Below, piece by piece: positions 48,351 to 60,180 of a DNA stretch of 64,000 bases. A program made the position numbers and the translations under genes. The stretch lies in NCBI RefSeq assembly GCF_008831285.2, contig NC_045138.2, forward strand, positions 13,900,571-13,964,570, read 5' to 3'. The DNA is from Nymphaea colorata. Taxonomy: Eukaryota > Streptophyta > Magnoliopsida > Nymphaeales > Nymphaeaceae. The first letter of the stretch is position 1; the number at the start of each line of letters is the position of its first letter. The notes under the pieces were generated by a model. The model was given only the letters and a program-made list of their open reading frames with translations, had not been told where the DNA came from and made no database searches.

Positions 48351-49606
48351 AGCCGACGGAGATGTGGAACACTAGTGTTAAGCTACGCCGGTCCGGCTTG
48401 GTTTGCACCACTAAATTAAGTCCGGACTTCTTCGTTGCTTCAAAAGAAGTTAGGAACGTTTGATCGGTTTGAGTTGCTTCTTTTCTCGGTTTCCATTTTC
48501 TTTCCGGTTTCAAGTGTTAAATATGTAAAGTAGTGCTTTCTTGAGTTGTGGTCTTGTTTTCAATATTACTTGATAAACTACTCAATTTTAGCATGCATGT
48601 GTTGGGGTGATATGGATGCTCGAGGGCGATGTTTGGCCCTCTCCCAGCATGACATGAGCCTACCGCCAATGGCACTTCCTTTCCTATCATGAAGGGGTTC
48701 CAACTATGTGCCTTTGAGTCTACTTAAGCAAATAATAGAATACTTTGTTAGTGTTACATGAATTTCATAGATACCTAGTCTTAGTATTAGTATTGCTTTA
48801 ATATTTGAGATAGTTTCATACAACACGTAGAAAGAAAGTGCCTCAAAGTGTTCTTCTGCATTTGAAGAAGAGAGAGTTTAAGTTTTTGCAGCAAAGGTGA
48901 AAGAGATTTCGAGTTTTTCATGGCAAAGGCGGAAAAGTGAGAGGTTAATTTTTTCTAGCAAAGGTGTTCAAATATGCACAAGTATGTTTTCTGTGGCTGC
49001 CCCGTCTGCCGCACTTAGATCCATTAATGGTTGGCAAACCATGACTTGGACTCGGATTGATTGAAGACTGGGTCATTGGGTCAGGGATTTGACTTGGTGA
49101 CTCTTGAGCTAGGACATAGTTTTTGTAGTGCATTTTTTCAATAAATAGATGCCAGAAGACTTGATGTTTGATTTTTTTCTCAACTAAAATTGAATTATAT
49201 ATATAAAGTTTGTGATGTTTCACAATTCAAAAAATAACGAACTTTAATATATAAATGAACGGTCCTATTTGAATTCGTGACTCGATCGGATTAACGAGTT
49301 GTCGAGTAAGGTTCAACTTGTAGATGTATTAATATATCAATAGGTTGGGCCAGCGAATAATACGCAGCTAGTCATTAGTCTATATCTCAGAATCGCCAAA
49401 TTACAAGCATTTCAAATTAGAATAAGCATCGAATGCGATTTTTGTGAATCTTGCTCTTTATTATATACAAATAGATTGTTGAGATTCTAACGGTTCAGTT
49501 TATTTCTCATTATTGAATATTTATTATTGAACATTTATGAAATGAAAAAGTTAGGCGCAGAAGTTAGGTCGTGCATGCCCACTTTTATGGCATGTCAAAT
49601 TCAATA

Positions 49607-49646
<40 letters not shown>

Positions 49647-51370
49647 GTTTTGGTTGGGAATTTATTTTGAAAGGGAAAAGGAAACGACAACCAGTTCTTC
49701 ATGAATTAATGCATATATAACGACTTCACTTCTGCTCACATTTTATCAGTCTTCCGGCAATGCACGTTGTCACTTAAAATCGTCGGCCTAAAGTGACCCA
49801 CCTGACCAAGCGATCAGAACATTGCAACATGCATTATTTAAGACTGTGACAGAGGGAAAATATTTTTTAATTATTTAAAAATATTTTTTAATTTTTTAAA
49901 AATAATTAACCCGTCCCAAATATTAAATTCCTGATGAGGAAAATGGGCGTGTGCGGATCCTGCTGCTTTTATAATAAATGCCGCCGGACTTTGATATTTT
50001 CCACACTAGCAAATTTAAAAAAAAATAAGAAAAAAAAAGGTTGGGATGAAATTCTGTCATTCTGCAATCTGGGCTTCTCCTCACATACATTAAATTTGAG
50101 GTCTTAAAATCTCGGGTCCTAAGATTTCGTATCCAATATTTTGCTTGAAAGATTTTCAAGTCAGACCCTCCTTCCCCCTACTTGAATTCCATGAATTTGA
50201 AGCATATTAAAGATTTTGATTAATCCATGCTTCGATTCAAATTTCCTAAAACAATTAATTTAAAATGGTCTTCATGTTTCACTCATTTAGAGTAAAAAAT
50301 GAAAATATATTAGTTTAAAAACAATCATAGAGATCTGTGTACAGTTGGATACGACCAGTACTTAATTGTTAGCCGTGAGGAGGAGTTGCCATGGCTGACT
50401 TCCGGCGCTCCGGGCACCGTGCAGCTCAACTCAGTATTTATAACGCGTGCACCATTCATTCAAGTGAAGCTGGCTGTTCACCAACTGCAATTACTTGGAA
50501 GCACAGCCACCACATGCAGCCGGCCATCAACTGGCTCGGACCAATTATTGCCGGTAGCCGGTATGAGAGAAATCAACACACGATGGATTAGCCCACGGTG
50601 GGTCATGGACTCCTTCCCTGGCCAGCCAACTTGGTCCGTCCTTCTCACGCCCATCGTTTTCTTCGTTTGAAATTGTCTAGCTCTTTCCACTTAACGTTTT
50701 TTTTACTTATCATGGATTACAACAGTTTACAATACAGGTGCAAGAATGACATCCATGAACATTATCAATTTATCATCTCTCTTTGGCCACATGCATCCAT
50801 GCATGCAGATATAATGGTAGCAACTTCTTGATGAATCCTAATCAATCTTATAATTGAATTCATAAAATGTTGCAAATTTTTGGATAAATGAGAACATGAG
50901 ACGCAAGTAAATAGACTCGTTTAAAAATCTCCATTACTTGACTTCTCATTGCAATACAAGTCCTTCCGGTAAACTTTTTGTACTAAGTGATGTTACTTCA
51001 CAATGATTGATTTCCACAATCATGTTAATCTTCATGAGGGTCACAGCATTCATGGCTTGCAGTTGAACAGGACCTATCAACACGGATTAAACAAGTATGC
51101 TAGCCGAGCCCGGCCATATGCGTCTCAATCAATACGACCCACGAGACGAAATAATTTGGCCAATTATACTGAATTGATGTCATTTTCAAAAAGTTAAGAC
51201 GAAAACTTGTTTTGAAAATGACTTCAAACCCAAGTGAATCGGGGGTTCAGATTCGAGTCGTTCCATCAGATAATATCCAAAGACATTTTCGTTATCATCA
51301 CAGCAAAGTTTGGAGAGCAAAAGTATATTCGAAGACGGGAAGGCAATAAGCGAGAGTAGTGACCGTAGTT
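48351..51370. other. Intergenic DNA right of the monooxygenase gene
   Basis: 3' untranslated region, AT-rich spacer and an AT microsatellite at 49611-49644. The two overlapping frames at 50386-50690 follow a TATA-like word but match no family, so I do not call a gene. Confidence 0.5.
49611..49644. repeat. (AT)n microsatellite
   Basis: About 17 uninterrupted AT units. Confidence 0.95.
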
Positions 51371-52092
51371 TCAGTATTTTAGTCCTGTATCGATCAGCGC
51401 GTGCAATTCGGAGTGCCACTGCCCGCTATAAAATAGAGACTAAGGGTACTGTGTGAATTTATCTTTGCGCTTGGGGCAATGACGCAGCTCATGAGGTTTT
51501 ACCGAGGCGCGTCAATTGCTGGTTGAAAACTATTTCCAAACCCCCTCCAAGGCCTGGGCCAGACCCTGGCCTTGGAGAATTTCTGGAAGGGTCCCCTTCT
51601 CTAAGGGTAAGCCCTACAATCTCAAACTCAAACATAAGTTACTGTACGAAGTCAGGGTTGGTTGCTTTTGTGAAATTTGTAGGAAGCTCCGTGAGACCCT
51701 TCAATTTCTGGGGAAGGTTAAAGATACTTTCATGTCCTGTCCAAACTCGAAGGGAAAATAACATTTAGTCCATGTGTAATTTAAATTTTTGGATCTGGAT
51801 CTGGTGTATTTCAATTTCTCAGATCAAAGGTACACACGAGGCTTAAATACTTTCGGTATGTCGGCATTTTAGTCCTGTATCGATCAGCGCGTGGAACTTG
51901 GAGAGTCGGGCCCTCTATAAAATGGAGAACCAAGGAGTTGAGGATAAGCATCATTGCGCTTGTTCAATGACTCTGCTTGGGAGGTTAAACCGAAGCGCCG
52001 CAGAATGTCTTAAAAGGTTCCTTTGTAAGGATTAACTCTATAATGGCTTCATGTTCAAACTTTAGCTTACTGTACCAAATAAAGGTTATGTC
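51371..52092 (+). repeat. Diverged tandem duplication with TATA-like boxes, period about 490 bp
   Basis: The unit beginning at 51371 repeats at 51861. Both start with ATTTTAGTCCTGTATCGATC and continue with a CTATAAAAT box (about 51425 and 51915), a GCGCTTG...CAATGAC block and an AAAC...TTACTGTAC block. The first copy has about 70 extra bases containing a CCAAGGCCTGG-like palindrome. No protein-coding frame is shared. It looks like a duplicated promoter-leader remnant or an unclassified repeat. Confidence 0.75.
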
Positions 52093-52177
52093 TTGGGGAT
52101 ATTGTTTTGAATCGACCCTGACTCCTAAGGGAATCATCCATCGGACTCAGTGTCGTTTCTACTTCAGATCTGTATCT

Positions 52178-52310
52178 GAGGTACATCACACTGATCAGAA
52201 GTATGAAATAATGTAATCCAATAACATGGCAATTAAGAGGTACACCACACTGATCAGAAATATGAATCCAATTACATGGCAATTAAGAGGTACACCACAC
52301 TGATCAGAAG
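52178..52310. repeat. Short tandem repeat, three copies
   Basis: GAGGTACA(T/C)CACACTGATC starts at 52178, 52237 and 52287, with unit lengths of 59 and 50 bases. The second and third units also share CATGGCAATTAAGAG. Confidence 0.9.
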
Positions 52311-52951
52311 AAATACGATTGCGTCTTTGTATTTACCAGTCACTTCACTTCCATAAATAATCTCAACTATTTAATTTTTCTTATTTCTATATTCTAAACT
52401 TTTGGCTAACTTAAACTTTTAATCTTTCCGATTGAAAATCAATTATTATTATTATGCCAATTATATGAACCTTTTCAGGACATGAATATATTAGTACCAA
52501 TAGATTAGATTTGCATGATTCGGTTGAATTCAGATATAGCAACCGTTCAGATGTCCTGGATTGGATCCAACCAACAAGATATATTGACCCGGTCACGCTT
52601 CATATCGAACGAAAGAAATTCCTTTTCTGCTTTTCTTATGCTGAAATTTTGCATCTTTAGCAGGACGTGAAAATTTATTTAGCTATTCTCAGTGCCACAT
52701 TGTAATCATCGGACACTATGGCCCCCGCTTAAATATTTCTTTTGAAAACTTCCATTAGATCCAAATTCTTCTGAGTTGGATATGGTTCCAATCCAATTTT
52801 GGAGTATTGTTCAAAAAATAGTTTGGACCGAGTACATGTTTTACGAATCATGGTTAATGTTAAATTCAATTCACAACCTTCTTTTCGTTATTAGATGTTT
52901 GTTTTCATCTCATTCTTTTTATAGTTTTTCGTCGGATACCAATTGCAGAAA
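52311..52951. other. Upstream region of the E-class PPR gene
   Basis: AT-rich DNA with no gene signal. It presumably holds the promoter and leader of the PPR gene at 52952; no convincing TATA box is distinguished. Confidence 0.5.
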
Positions 52952-54715
52952 ATGTATAAAGTCAAAGAGTTTTTTTTTTTGATCGGGCTCTTGTGGATGA
53001 GTCTTGCTAATTTTCTATCTGCAAGCCAGAGATGTATTCAGGATTCGATGATCATTCATCATCGTGTAGTTTCCCATTTGCAAAGATGTTCGAGGTTATC
53101 AGAATTGAAAGCGGTTCATGCAACCGTCGTCAAAGGCGATCTCTGCAACGATGGACGTGTTGCAACCCAGCTTCTTGGTGCTTGTTCTTCAGTTGGGATG
53201 ATGGATTATGCGGTTTTGATCTTTGCCCATATCAGGAAACCTGAAGTCTATGCCTGGAATGTGATGATCAGAGGGTTCGATCGTTGCGCTTTGCCGGGGG
53301 ATGCCGTTCGCTTCTACGGTGATATGTTGAAGTCCGGCGTTCGGCCGACGAGTTTCACGTTCTCTTCGGTGATCAAGGCGTGTAGCCGGTCGTCGTCGTT
53401 GAGATTGGGAGAGGAGATTCATGGGCATGTTTTCAAAGGAGGTTTTGGTTCGGAGGTATTTGTCCAGACCTCTTTGGTTGATTTCTACTCGAATTTGGGG
53501 GAGATTAACCGTGCACGTAAGGTGTTTGATGAAATGACTCTGAGAGATGCGGTTGCTTGGACTGCCATGATTGCAGGTCACGCGAAGGCCGGAGACGTGG
53601 AATCGGCAAGGAAGCTCTTTGAACTGATGTCGGAGAAGAGCACGGTTTCATGGAACACCATGATTGCTGCATATGCTAGGTCGGGTGATGTAGATGCTGC
53701 TGCATCCTTGTTCGATTCAATGACTAACAAGGATTTGGTTTCTTGGACCTCCATGATTTACTGCTATGCTCAGAACAGGTGTTTTAAGAAGGCTGTAATG
53801 GAATTTGAGAGGATGCAGATGGCTGGTGTCGATCCTGATGAAGTCACACTGTCGACTGTGATATCAGCTTGCGCTCACCTGGGAGCTCTTGAAATAGGGA
53901 AGAAAATACATTTTTTCATATCGCAGCATGAACAAATTTTTTTAGATGTTTATATAGGGTCTGCATTGATCGACATGTATGCAAAGTGTGGGAGCATTGA
54001 GAGAGCTTTGTTGGTTTTCTTCAAATTACACGAGAAGAATCTCTTTTGTTGGAACTCTTTGGTTGAGGGCCTTGCCATGCATGGGTATGCTGTTGAAGCA
54101 ATAGCTTTGTTTAGAAGGATGGAGATGGAGAAGAAGGTGATACCAAATGGAGTTACCTTTGTTAGCGTCCTTAGTGCTTGTGCTCATGCTGGATTAGTGG
54201 ACGTTGGTCGTGAAGTTTTCTCAAGGATGACTCGCATCTATGCCATCAAACCAGAGATTGAGCACCACGGTTGCATGGTTGATCTTCTTAGTCGTGCTGG
54301 TTACCTAGAAGATGCAATGGCTTTGATAAATGACATGAATATGAAGCCAAATGCAGTGATCTGGGGAGCTTTGCTGGGTGGATGCAGGACTCATGGAAAT
54401 GTTGAACTTGGTGAAGTTGCTGTGAAGAACCTGATCATATTGGAACCTCTTAACAGCGGCTACCATGTCTTGTTGGCTAATATGTATGCCAAAACCAACA
54501 GGTGGACTGATGTAGCAAAAGTGAGGGGGATGATGAAAGGGAAAGGAGTTCAGAAGAGTCCTGGATACAGTTCAATTATGGTGAATGGGGTGGCTCATGA
54601 GTTTCTTTCCTTTGATGATGTGCACCCAAAGTGTGAGGAGATCTATGAGTTACTGGAAGAATTGGGACTGCAATTGCGGCTTGCTGGATATGTACCTGAT
54701 CTTGGTCTCACGTGA
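52952..54715 (+). CDS. PLS-class pentatricopeptide repeat protein, E type (At1g06143-like)
   Basis: Intronless gene for 587 residues from the first in-frame ATG (MYKVKEFFFL); MSLANFLSAS at 52997 is an equally plausible start because the FFFL run comes from a poly-T tract. Members of this class bind organelle RNA, and those without a DYW domain borrow deaminase activity from partners. Repeats run through most of the protein, with ends such as PEVYAWNVMIRGF, DAVAWTAMIAGHAKAGD, STVSWNTMIAAYARSGD and DLVSWTSMIYCYAQN. The E/E+ region includes VIWGALLGGCRTHGN and LANMYAKTNRW. It stops at GYVPDLGLT, without a DYW domain. Phrases such as TLSTVISACAHLGALEIGK and GSIERALLVFF match Arabidopsis At1g06143 closely. 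The target transcript and organelle are unknown. Confidence 0.94.
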   Translation: MYKVKEFFFLIGLLWMSLANFLSASQRCIQDSMIIHHRVVSHLQRCSRLSELKAVHATVVKGDLCNDGRVATQLLGACSSVGMMDYAVLIFAHIRKPEVYAWNVMIRGFDRCALPGDAVRFYGDMLKSGVRPTSFTFSSVIKACSRSSSLRLGEEIHGHVFKGGFGSEVFVQTSLVDFYSNLGEINRARKVFDEMTLRDAVAWTAMIAGHAKAGDVESARKLFELMSEKSTVSWNTMIAAYARSGDVDAAASLFDSMTNKDLVSWTSMIYCYAQNRCFKKAVMEFERMQMAGVDPDEVTLSTVISACAHLGALEIGKKIHFFISQHEQIFLDVYIGSALIDMYAKCGSIERALLVFFKLHEKNLFCWNSLVEGLAMHGYAVEAIALFRRMEMEKKVIPNGVTFVSVLSACAHAGLVDVGREVFSRMTRIYAIKPEIEHHGCMVDLLSRAGYLEDAMALINDMNMKPNAVIWGALLGGCRTHGNVELGEVAVKNLIILEPLNSGYHVLLANMYAKTNRWTDVAKVRGMMKGKGVQKSPGYSSIMVNGVAHEFLSFDDVHPKCEEIYELLEELGLQLRLAGYVPDLGLT

Positions 54716-55546
54716 CATTTGAGGAGAACAGTACCTGTTCGTTTTTATTTCTATGGCAGGGGAAGAACTGCTTTCCGGAGAGATGGCATTGTAGAATCTC
54801 AAAGCTTTTCCAGGAAGGTGACATGCAATGCACATACCTGACGCTGACCAACCTTATGCTGGAAGTTTGCTGATAATAGTGACATGGAAACTATGGACGT
54901 GAAGAAAGAGATGGCAGGAATTCATTTGTTTAACAATGGAGATGTAGCGACATGAAGTGTACTGTATTTTTTGGAAGAAGATGGTTTTAAGCATGATTAG
55001 AGATTCCAAGTACTCGGCCTCCATATGGAAGTGCCGCGGGCATATAGGGTTTTGGCAAGTCAGGAGAGATTGTTCTATAACCGGAGTAACGTATTGCTTT
55101 GGGGTACTGGGAAGGTGGCTTGCTGCTTACATCTTACTCGCTGCGGCATGATAACATGCCAAAATTTACATTCTTGACGAGGTGGTTCTGTTGGATATAT
55201 GTGAAATTATTTATTTCATTACTAATCAGTTGCGAGCTCTGCAATATTTTTCTTTGTCTGGATGGAAACTTCATATGACCTTGGTGTCCTAAAGTAAATT
55301 ATCCATACACAGAGCATCATTGAGAGGATCAATTTTAACTCTTCAGTTATTTTGAATACTACATCAGCAATCTCATACCACAAGTGGAAAGGTGATGAAA
55401 GATACTGTACAATGTTGAAAAAGGTGTAACTTAACATGTATCGGTTAAGCTTATAGTTAGATACACAACGCTAGAACTCGTCAAATTATTTTTCATGATC
55501 AATAAATCAAAAAATTAACAAATTAAAATATTAAAGTCGTCATTGT
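54716..55546. other. 3' flank of the E-class PPR gene
   Basis: Probably 3' untranslated region followed by AT-rich spacer. No gene is seen. Confidence 0.5.
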
Positions 55547-55912
55547 AAAGCGGTAGTATCACAATTGAATGGTGCCCGTTCTCGAAAGGTATCTTTCATT
55601 AGGAAAAATTTTAAATAGTTTTAATTATAAGTAAAAAAAGTATACCTCAAAAAGAAAAGATTGTTTTCTTCAATAATTGAGGTTCGTCGAATACGCTTGC
55701 CTGAAAATATGAAGACTATAAAACTTGTCTACATATTATAATTTATAAAATTTGTTGCTTGGGTCGATTTAAAAAGTTTAGTTTACACGTGACAAAACGC
55801 TGATAAGTGTTGAACCATACGAATGGAAGAATTTGTCTCCCTCACGTTTCTTATTGGCCGAAACAATAAGAACTAATAGGAGCTAGTGCACATTATACAA
55901 TGACGTGACATT
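55547..55912 (+). repeat. Promoter-like block, copy A of a dispersed direct duplication
   Basis: About 365 bases match 60181-60555 at roughly nine bases in ten. Both copies start AAGCGGT(A/G)GTATCACAAT and end TGACGTGACATT. Both keep a CACGTG G-box (55786-55791 here) and the terminal TGACGTGAC. The two copies diverge completely right after ACATT. There is no coding frame. The content looks like promoter DNA, but this is inferred. Confidence 0.85.
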
Positions 55913-55915
55913 TTG

Positions 55916-56295
55916 GCAATGCTAATTACGGATTAAAAAATTTAATATCTGATTAAAGAGTCGGATCGGATTCGGATTTGAGCAGTGACATCTGATTGAA
56001 TTCAGACATACATGATTATATGATGGGATTTAGATATGGATTTGGATTAGATTTATTTTTAAACCAATATCATATATCTAATTCTTGAATGTAGGCCAAA
56101 TTCGGCTACAAATTTGGATTGGGGTGTTTACATAAAAAATTGGATTAGGATTGTCAAATCGGATTTTGAATTCGGATATGATTTTTCTTTGTTCGTATTT
56201 GGATCTGAATTTGAATCTGAGTATGTTAACATCCAATAAAATGGATACTATCAAGGCTATATATCGCATTCGAATCCGATCTGTTGACATCTCTA
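55916..56295. mobile_element. Decayed hAT MITE of the TCGGAT-rich family
   Basis: It ends GATCTGTTGACATCTCTA, one change from the end of the intact element at 19282, and contains TCGGATCGGATTCGGATT. The left end is eroded and no target duplication is clear. It shares interior words (AATTTAATATCTGATTAAA, GACATCTGATTG) with the element at 56759. Confidence 0.65.
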
Positions 56296-56460
56296 GATTA
56301 AGGACATCAAAGATCAACAAATAATATTGCACAGAGAAATTGGGATAGTAATTATTTTCAAAAGGCATGATCAAGGTGGACATGATTTCCAATAAAAAAA
56401 TTATGAGAAATTTATTTAGCATAAAATCAGTTAAATTGTTTGTCACCACCTTGAGAGCGT

Positions 56461-56497
<37 letters not shown>

Positions 56498-56758
56498 ATC
56501 TTTTTCTTACCATAAAACTTTGGAGGCTAACTTAGAGACTACTTCCTTTTGTGTGTGTGTATAATTAAACTTTAATGAGATTCACTTTTATCTTACCTAG
56601 GTAGGCCGTCCACAGCACAACTTGTGCTACTATTCACAAATCTAATTGAATAAGAACTAAAACCCCTCTCTTTTCCCTCGCCAATAAGGCACAAAGTTGC
56701 ATCTGTGTTTGACGTAGCGACAACACTCTTAATTAGGTACCTCACTTCACCTCATAAG
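56296..56758. other. Spacer between two hAT relics
   Basis: AT-rich DNA with a compound AC/AT microsatellite at 56461-56498. No gene is seen. Confidence 0.5.
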
Positions 56759-57188
56759 TAGGGCTGTCAATGTATTGTATTTGATTTGGATTAAATGTCC
56801 AATAGAACTATTCCGAAAAAATTAGATATGAAGGAAAATTTAATATCTGATTAAAAAATGTATCATATTTGGATTTAAAAAATGACATCTGATTGGATTC
56901 AAATATAAATAAATATCCTATAGATATGGATTCATATCAAATTATTTATTTTTAAACATGTATCCCATATTCTATACTCTTACATTTTTAAAGTTGGTCA
57001 AATTCGATTCAAAATTCAGATTTAGATATAAGTGTATATTTCGGACTCGAAGTATGAAATTGGATTTTGGCATCGAATTCAGATGCGACTTTTCTTAGTT
57101 CTTATTAGAATGCACGTTTGTGAATATCCACAAAAGCGAATACGGTTAAGGGTAAATTAGAGTTGAATCCGATCAATTGACATTCCTA
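56759..57188. mobile_element. hAT MITE, 430 bp
   Basis: Begins TAGGGCTGTCAATG and ends CAATTGACATTCCTA. The flanks CTCATAAG and CTCATACA match at six of eight positions, consistent with an aged 8-bp target duplication. The interior has GGATT/AATCC words and no coding frame. It belongs with the elements at 15031 and 55916. Confidence 0.78.
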
Positions 57189-58803
57189 CTCATACACCAA
57201 AGAGATATTATGCTGGCTAATAATGAAAGACCTCCTTCACCAAAAGCTTAAACAACTAAGTTAAGCCCTTTAGGACAATGTAAAACTAAAAGATAATTTA
57301 TGAATATTTTTCATTTAGGAATGAAATCTTTTTAAAATTAGAAATGAAAGGGTAAGAATAGAATATAATTTATGAATCTTTTCATTTAGGAAAAAAAACT
57401 TATTACAACTCGGAAATAAAAAATATAGGATTAAAAAATAATTTATTAATATTTCATTTAGGAAAGAAATCTTATTGACAATTGAAATTCAAGAAGCTGG
57501 TAATACATATATAAAATGGAAAATCCACCTCAGGCGCCACCACTATTTGTGGGGATGTTAAAGAATCCCAAGCTTCTTTGGGCATTCATTCATAGATCTA
57601 CTCCATTCTCCCTTTAAATATTATATTTAAAGTGTTTTTTGAAATATAACCTAAGCAATGTGATCTTAAAGATAGGTTGATGTACAACATATAGTACATC
57701 GATTATTTTTTTGGTTTTAATAGTGTTTTATAATAAGAAAAAATGAATGGCTCTCAAAGCATCAAAATTTTGGCAAAAAAAAATTTCGTAAAAACAACTA
57801 GATTCAAAACATGCTTTATATCAAAATAATTTTCATAAATATATTAGGATGTTTATCTTTTATTTAAGATAACTTTTTAGCAAAATATAAAAGGGTTTGA
57901 CAATTGTACTCCTGTCTATGGTGAGGCGGCCATCCAGTTTAATCGGGTCTGGTTTCTTTCATGTAGTAACCGGTGTTGGAGTTTAACTCAGCCTGAAGCT
58001 AGCCTTGGATTGTTTGTGGCATTTACAGTTTGTTCCCAACGACGGGCAAGATCATGTGTAGCTTATACGAAGCGAGTATGCAAAGTACTCGGAGGACATA
58101 AATATGGTTGGTAGGTTTTATGTGCATAATTTTGGAATCAAAATGAAAGCCTAAAGGTGCAATCTGTTGGATTCCTTGGAAGCCATATCAGGATGAAGAC
58201 TGTGTGTTACCCCCATTCTTTAGGTTGTAGAAGTAGAGAACAAATTAGACATCATCTAACAAGGCAGGAGGAAATCTTGAACAATTCAGGGGCTCAGTCG
58301 TATAATAGTGTGATATTCTTGGCAAAAAAGCATGAGATGAAAGATGCAAAAGATCATCTTAAAATGAAATACAAGCCTATGGTTCCATTCATGTTGTTGC
58401 TGGAGGAACATGTTTCTCTTTTTAGTTTTAATAGATAATAAATGGATACTCTGCCTGAATTTCCTATAATGGTGCTGAAGTAGTTTATCCATCAATGGCA
58501 TTACGACTTAAAAGATGCTATGGTATCTATAAGCTTGACTGCAATAAAGAACAACCATGGTCCAGGAAAGCTGTGAACTAATAATAAAAGGATATGTTGG
58601 CTAAAGTAGAGATATTGCTTGCAAAAGGTATGGGTTTGCAATTAAGCTGGATTATCTGCTTGATTTTCTATCTTACTTAAAAATCAAAAGAGAAATTGGT
58701 CCTTGGCTACAGGTATATTCCATAAATCCCTTGTGTGTGTGTGTGTGTGTGTGTGTGCGTGCAGTGCTCACTTGTAAGTTCCTTGAGCAACCGTGTGGGA
58801 CTC
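57189..58803. other. AT-rich intergenic DNA
   Basis: No supported gene. A frame at 58157-58438 is unrecognised. A GT microsatellite lies at about 58733-58760. Several diverged short repeats around 57300-57480 share TTTAGGAA(A/T)GAAAT(C) words. Confidence 0.5.
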
Positions 58804-59202
58804 ATGAATTTTCTCCCTTAAATATGGAAAGAAAATGACTCGTTACTGGTTTATTTTTCAGTTGTCTACCACAGATCTAGAGGTAAAGGAGAGGTGGTTC
58901 AACTAACTAGTCAATATATAGATACAGTCGATAGAAACTAGCAGTGAACTATACTAACTTCTTTGCTGATTCACATAAAGAATACTGCTCTTACTAGCAA
59001 TGCGGACGTTAGTAAACCGGGTGGTAAGAGCAAAGAAGTTAGTAAAGCCCTCGTATAGTTCACTGCTAGTTTCTTTCAGCTGTATCTATATATTGACTAG
59101 TTAGTTGAACCACCTCTCCTTAGCTCTAGATCAGTGGTAGACAACTGAAAAATAAGCCAGTAATGAGTCATTTTCTTTCCATATTTAAGGGAGAAAATTC
59201 AT
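58804..59202. repeat. Long inverted repeat with nearly identical arms (fold-back MITE or hairpin RNA locus)
   Basis: The left arm (58804-58966) and right arm (59031-59202) are inverted copies matching at over nine bases in ten, differing by about ten substitutions and two small gaps. They are separated by a 64-base loop. Arms begin ATGAATTTTCTCCCTT and meet the loop at AACTTCTTTG. A transcript would fold into a stem of about 160 pairs. No flanking target duplication is evident. It abuts the leader-exon copy that begins about 59207. Confidence 0.9.
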
Positions 59203-59206
59203 TGGT

Positions 59207-59848
59207 TTCCCTCTCTCTCTTTCTTTACGATTGAGCTCACTGCTGTGAGAGAACTCTCTAGCATATCCTGGAATCTTGCCAAATCCTTGCCGCCTTTTCT
59301 TCAGCGACGGTGCTCGAGCATCCCGTATTCATCAGTCAGGAGAGGAGCAACTGCCAACAGCGGAATCGACCTCATCGGAACCACACTAGCCATCTTCTTC
59401 GCTTTCTCTACGCCATCTTGTTTTCTTTTCTTTTCTTTCGTTCGGACATGTGTTCTTTTGCGTTGCTTTGAAAATATTCTTTGGAATCGTGGTGAATTTG
59501 CAGTCTTCATTAGCTTGCGTCGGTCTCCTGAAGACGTGAGATACGATTTCAAGGTTCTTGATTAAGTTTATGAAGTAGGGAAATAGTTGAATTCTTGATA
59601 TTTGGGCTGTCTGTAGTGGAACAGGCAGTTTCCCTTTTTTATTTTCAATCGACTGCTCAGTAAACGATTTCCAGGAATTGAATTCGATCTTTCTGTTTCT
59701 CTTTCGAAGTTTTTTTTTCTCTTTTTGTCCCGTAATGTCCAAGTGAAGCGTTTGTTTCCGGTGTCAGATTTTATGAATCTTTGAGTTCTTTTCCAGTCTT
59801 TTTTTTTTTAATGTTTTTTCCATTCGCATCGGTTATTTTCTCTTCCGG
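59207..59848 (+). repeat. Leader-exon block, copy 1 (probable duplicated 5' end of the downstream gene)
   Basis: About 640 bases match 61380-62045. Shared words include TCTCTCTCTTTC, GTGAGAGAACTCTCTAGCAT, CGGTGCTCGAGCATCCCGT, CGACCTCATCGGAACC-like sequence, TCGGTCTCCTGAAGACGTGAG and TTCCGGTGTCAGATTTTATG. CT-rich start, moderate GC and an intron-like donor around GAAGACGTGAG suggest a non-coding first exon plus the start of an intron. In this copy the sequence after GTGAG is ATACGA, against GTACGA in copy 2. Confidence 0.8.
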
Positions 59849-60180
59849 CTTAAACAAGGAACCATGAATGGCAACTATTTAACAACCGTCTTTGTAAGTC
59901 TCCCGACAATCTTGGAACTAAATTTCAAAAGCGGGGCATTACATAAATGGTTTGAATGTTTACGGGGTTTCAGTTGGATGCTGGATTCGGATTCATAATT
60001 GATTATGAAGTTGCTTAGCAATTAAATCTGCATTCCATCAATAATAATAACATCCAGATTTTTTTATTTGATCCAAGGAGTGATTCTTGGTCCATAGTTA
60101 GCCATTTTCGAGTCAATCCGTTAACTTGATGGCTCAATCAACTGATCTTAGTCGGAATCACAGGTTTGTCAACTATGCCA
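59849..60180. other. Spacer after leader copy 1
   Basis: No gene or clear repeat. A short AATAATAATAA run is present near 60041. Confidence 0.5.
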
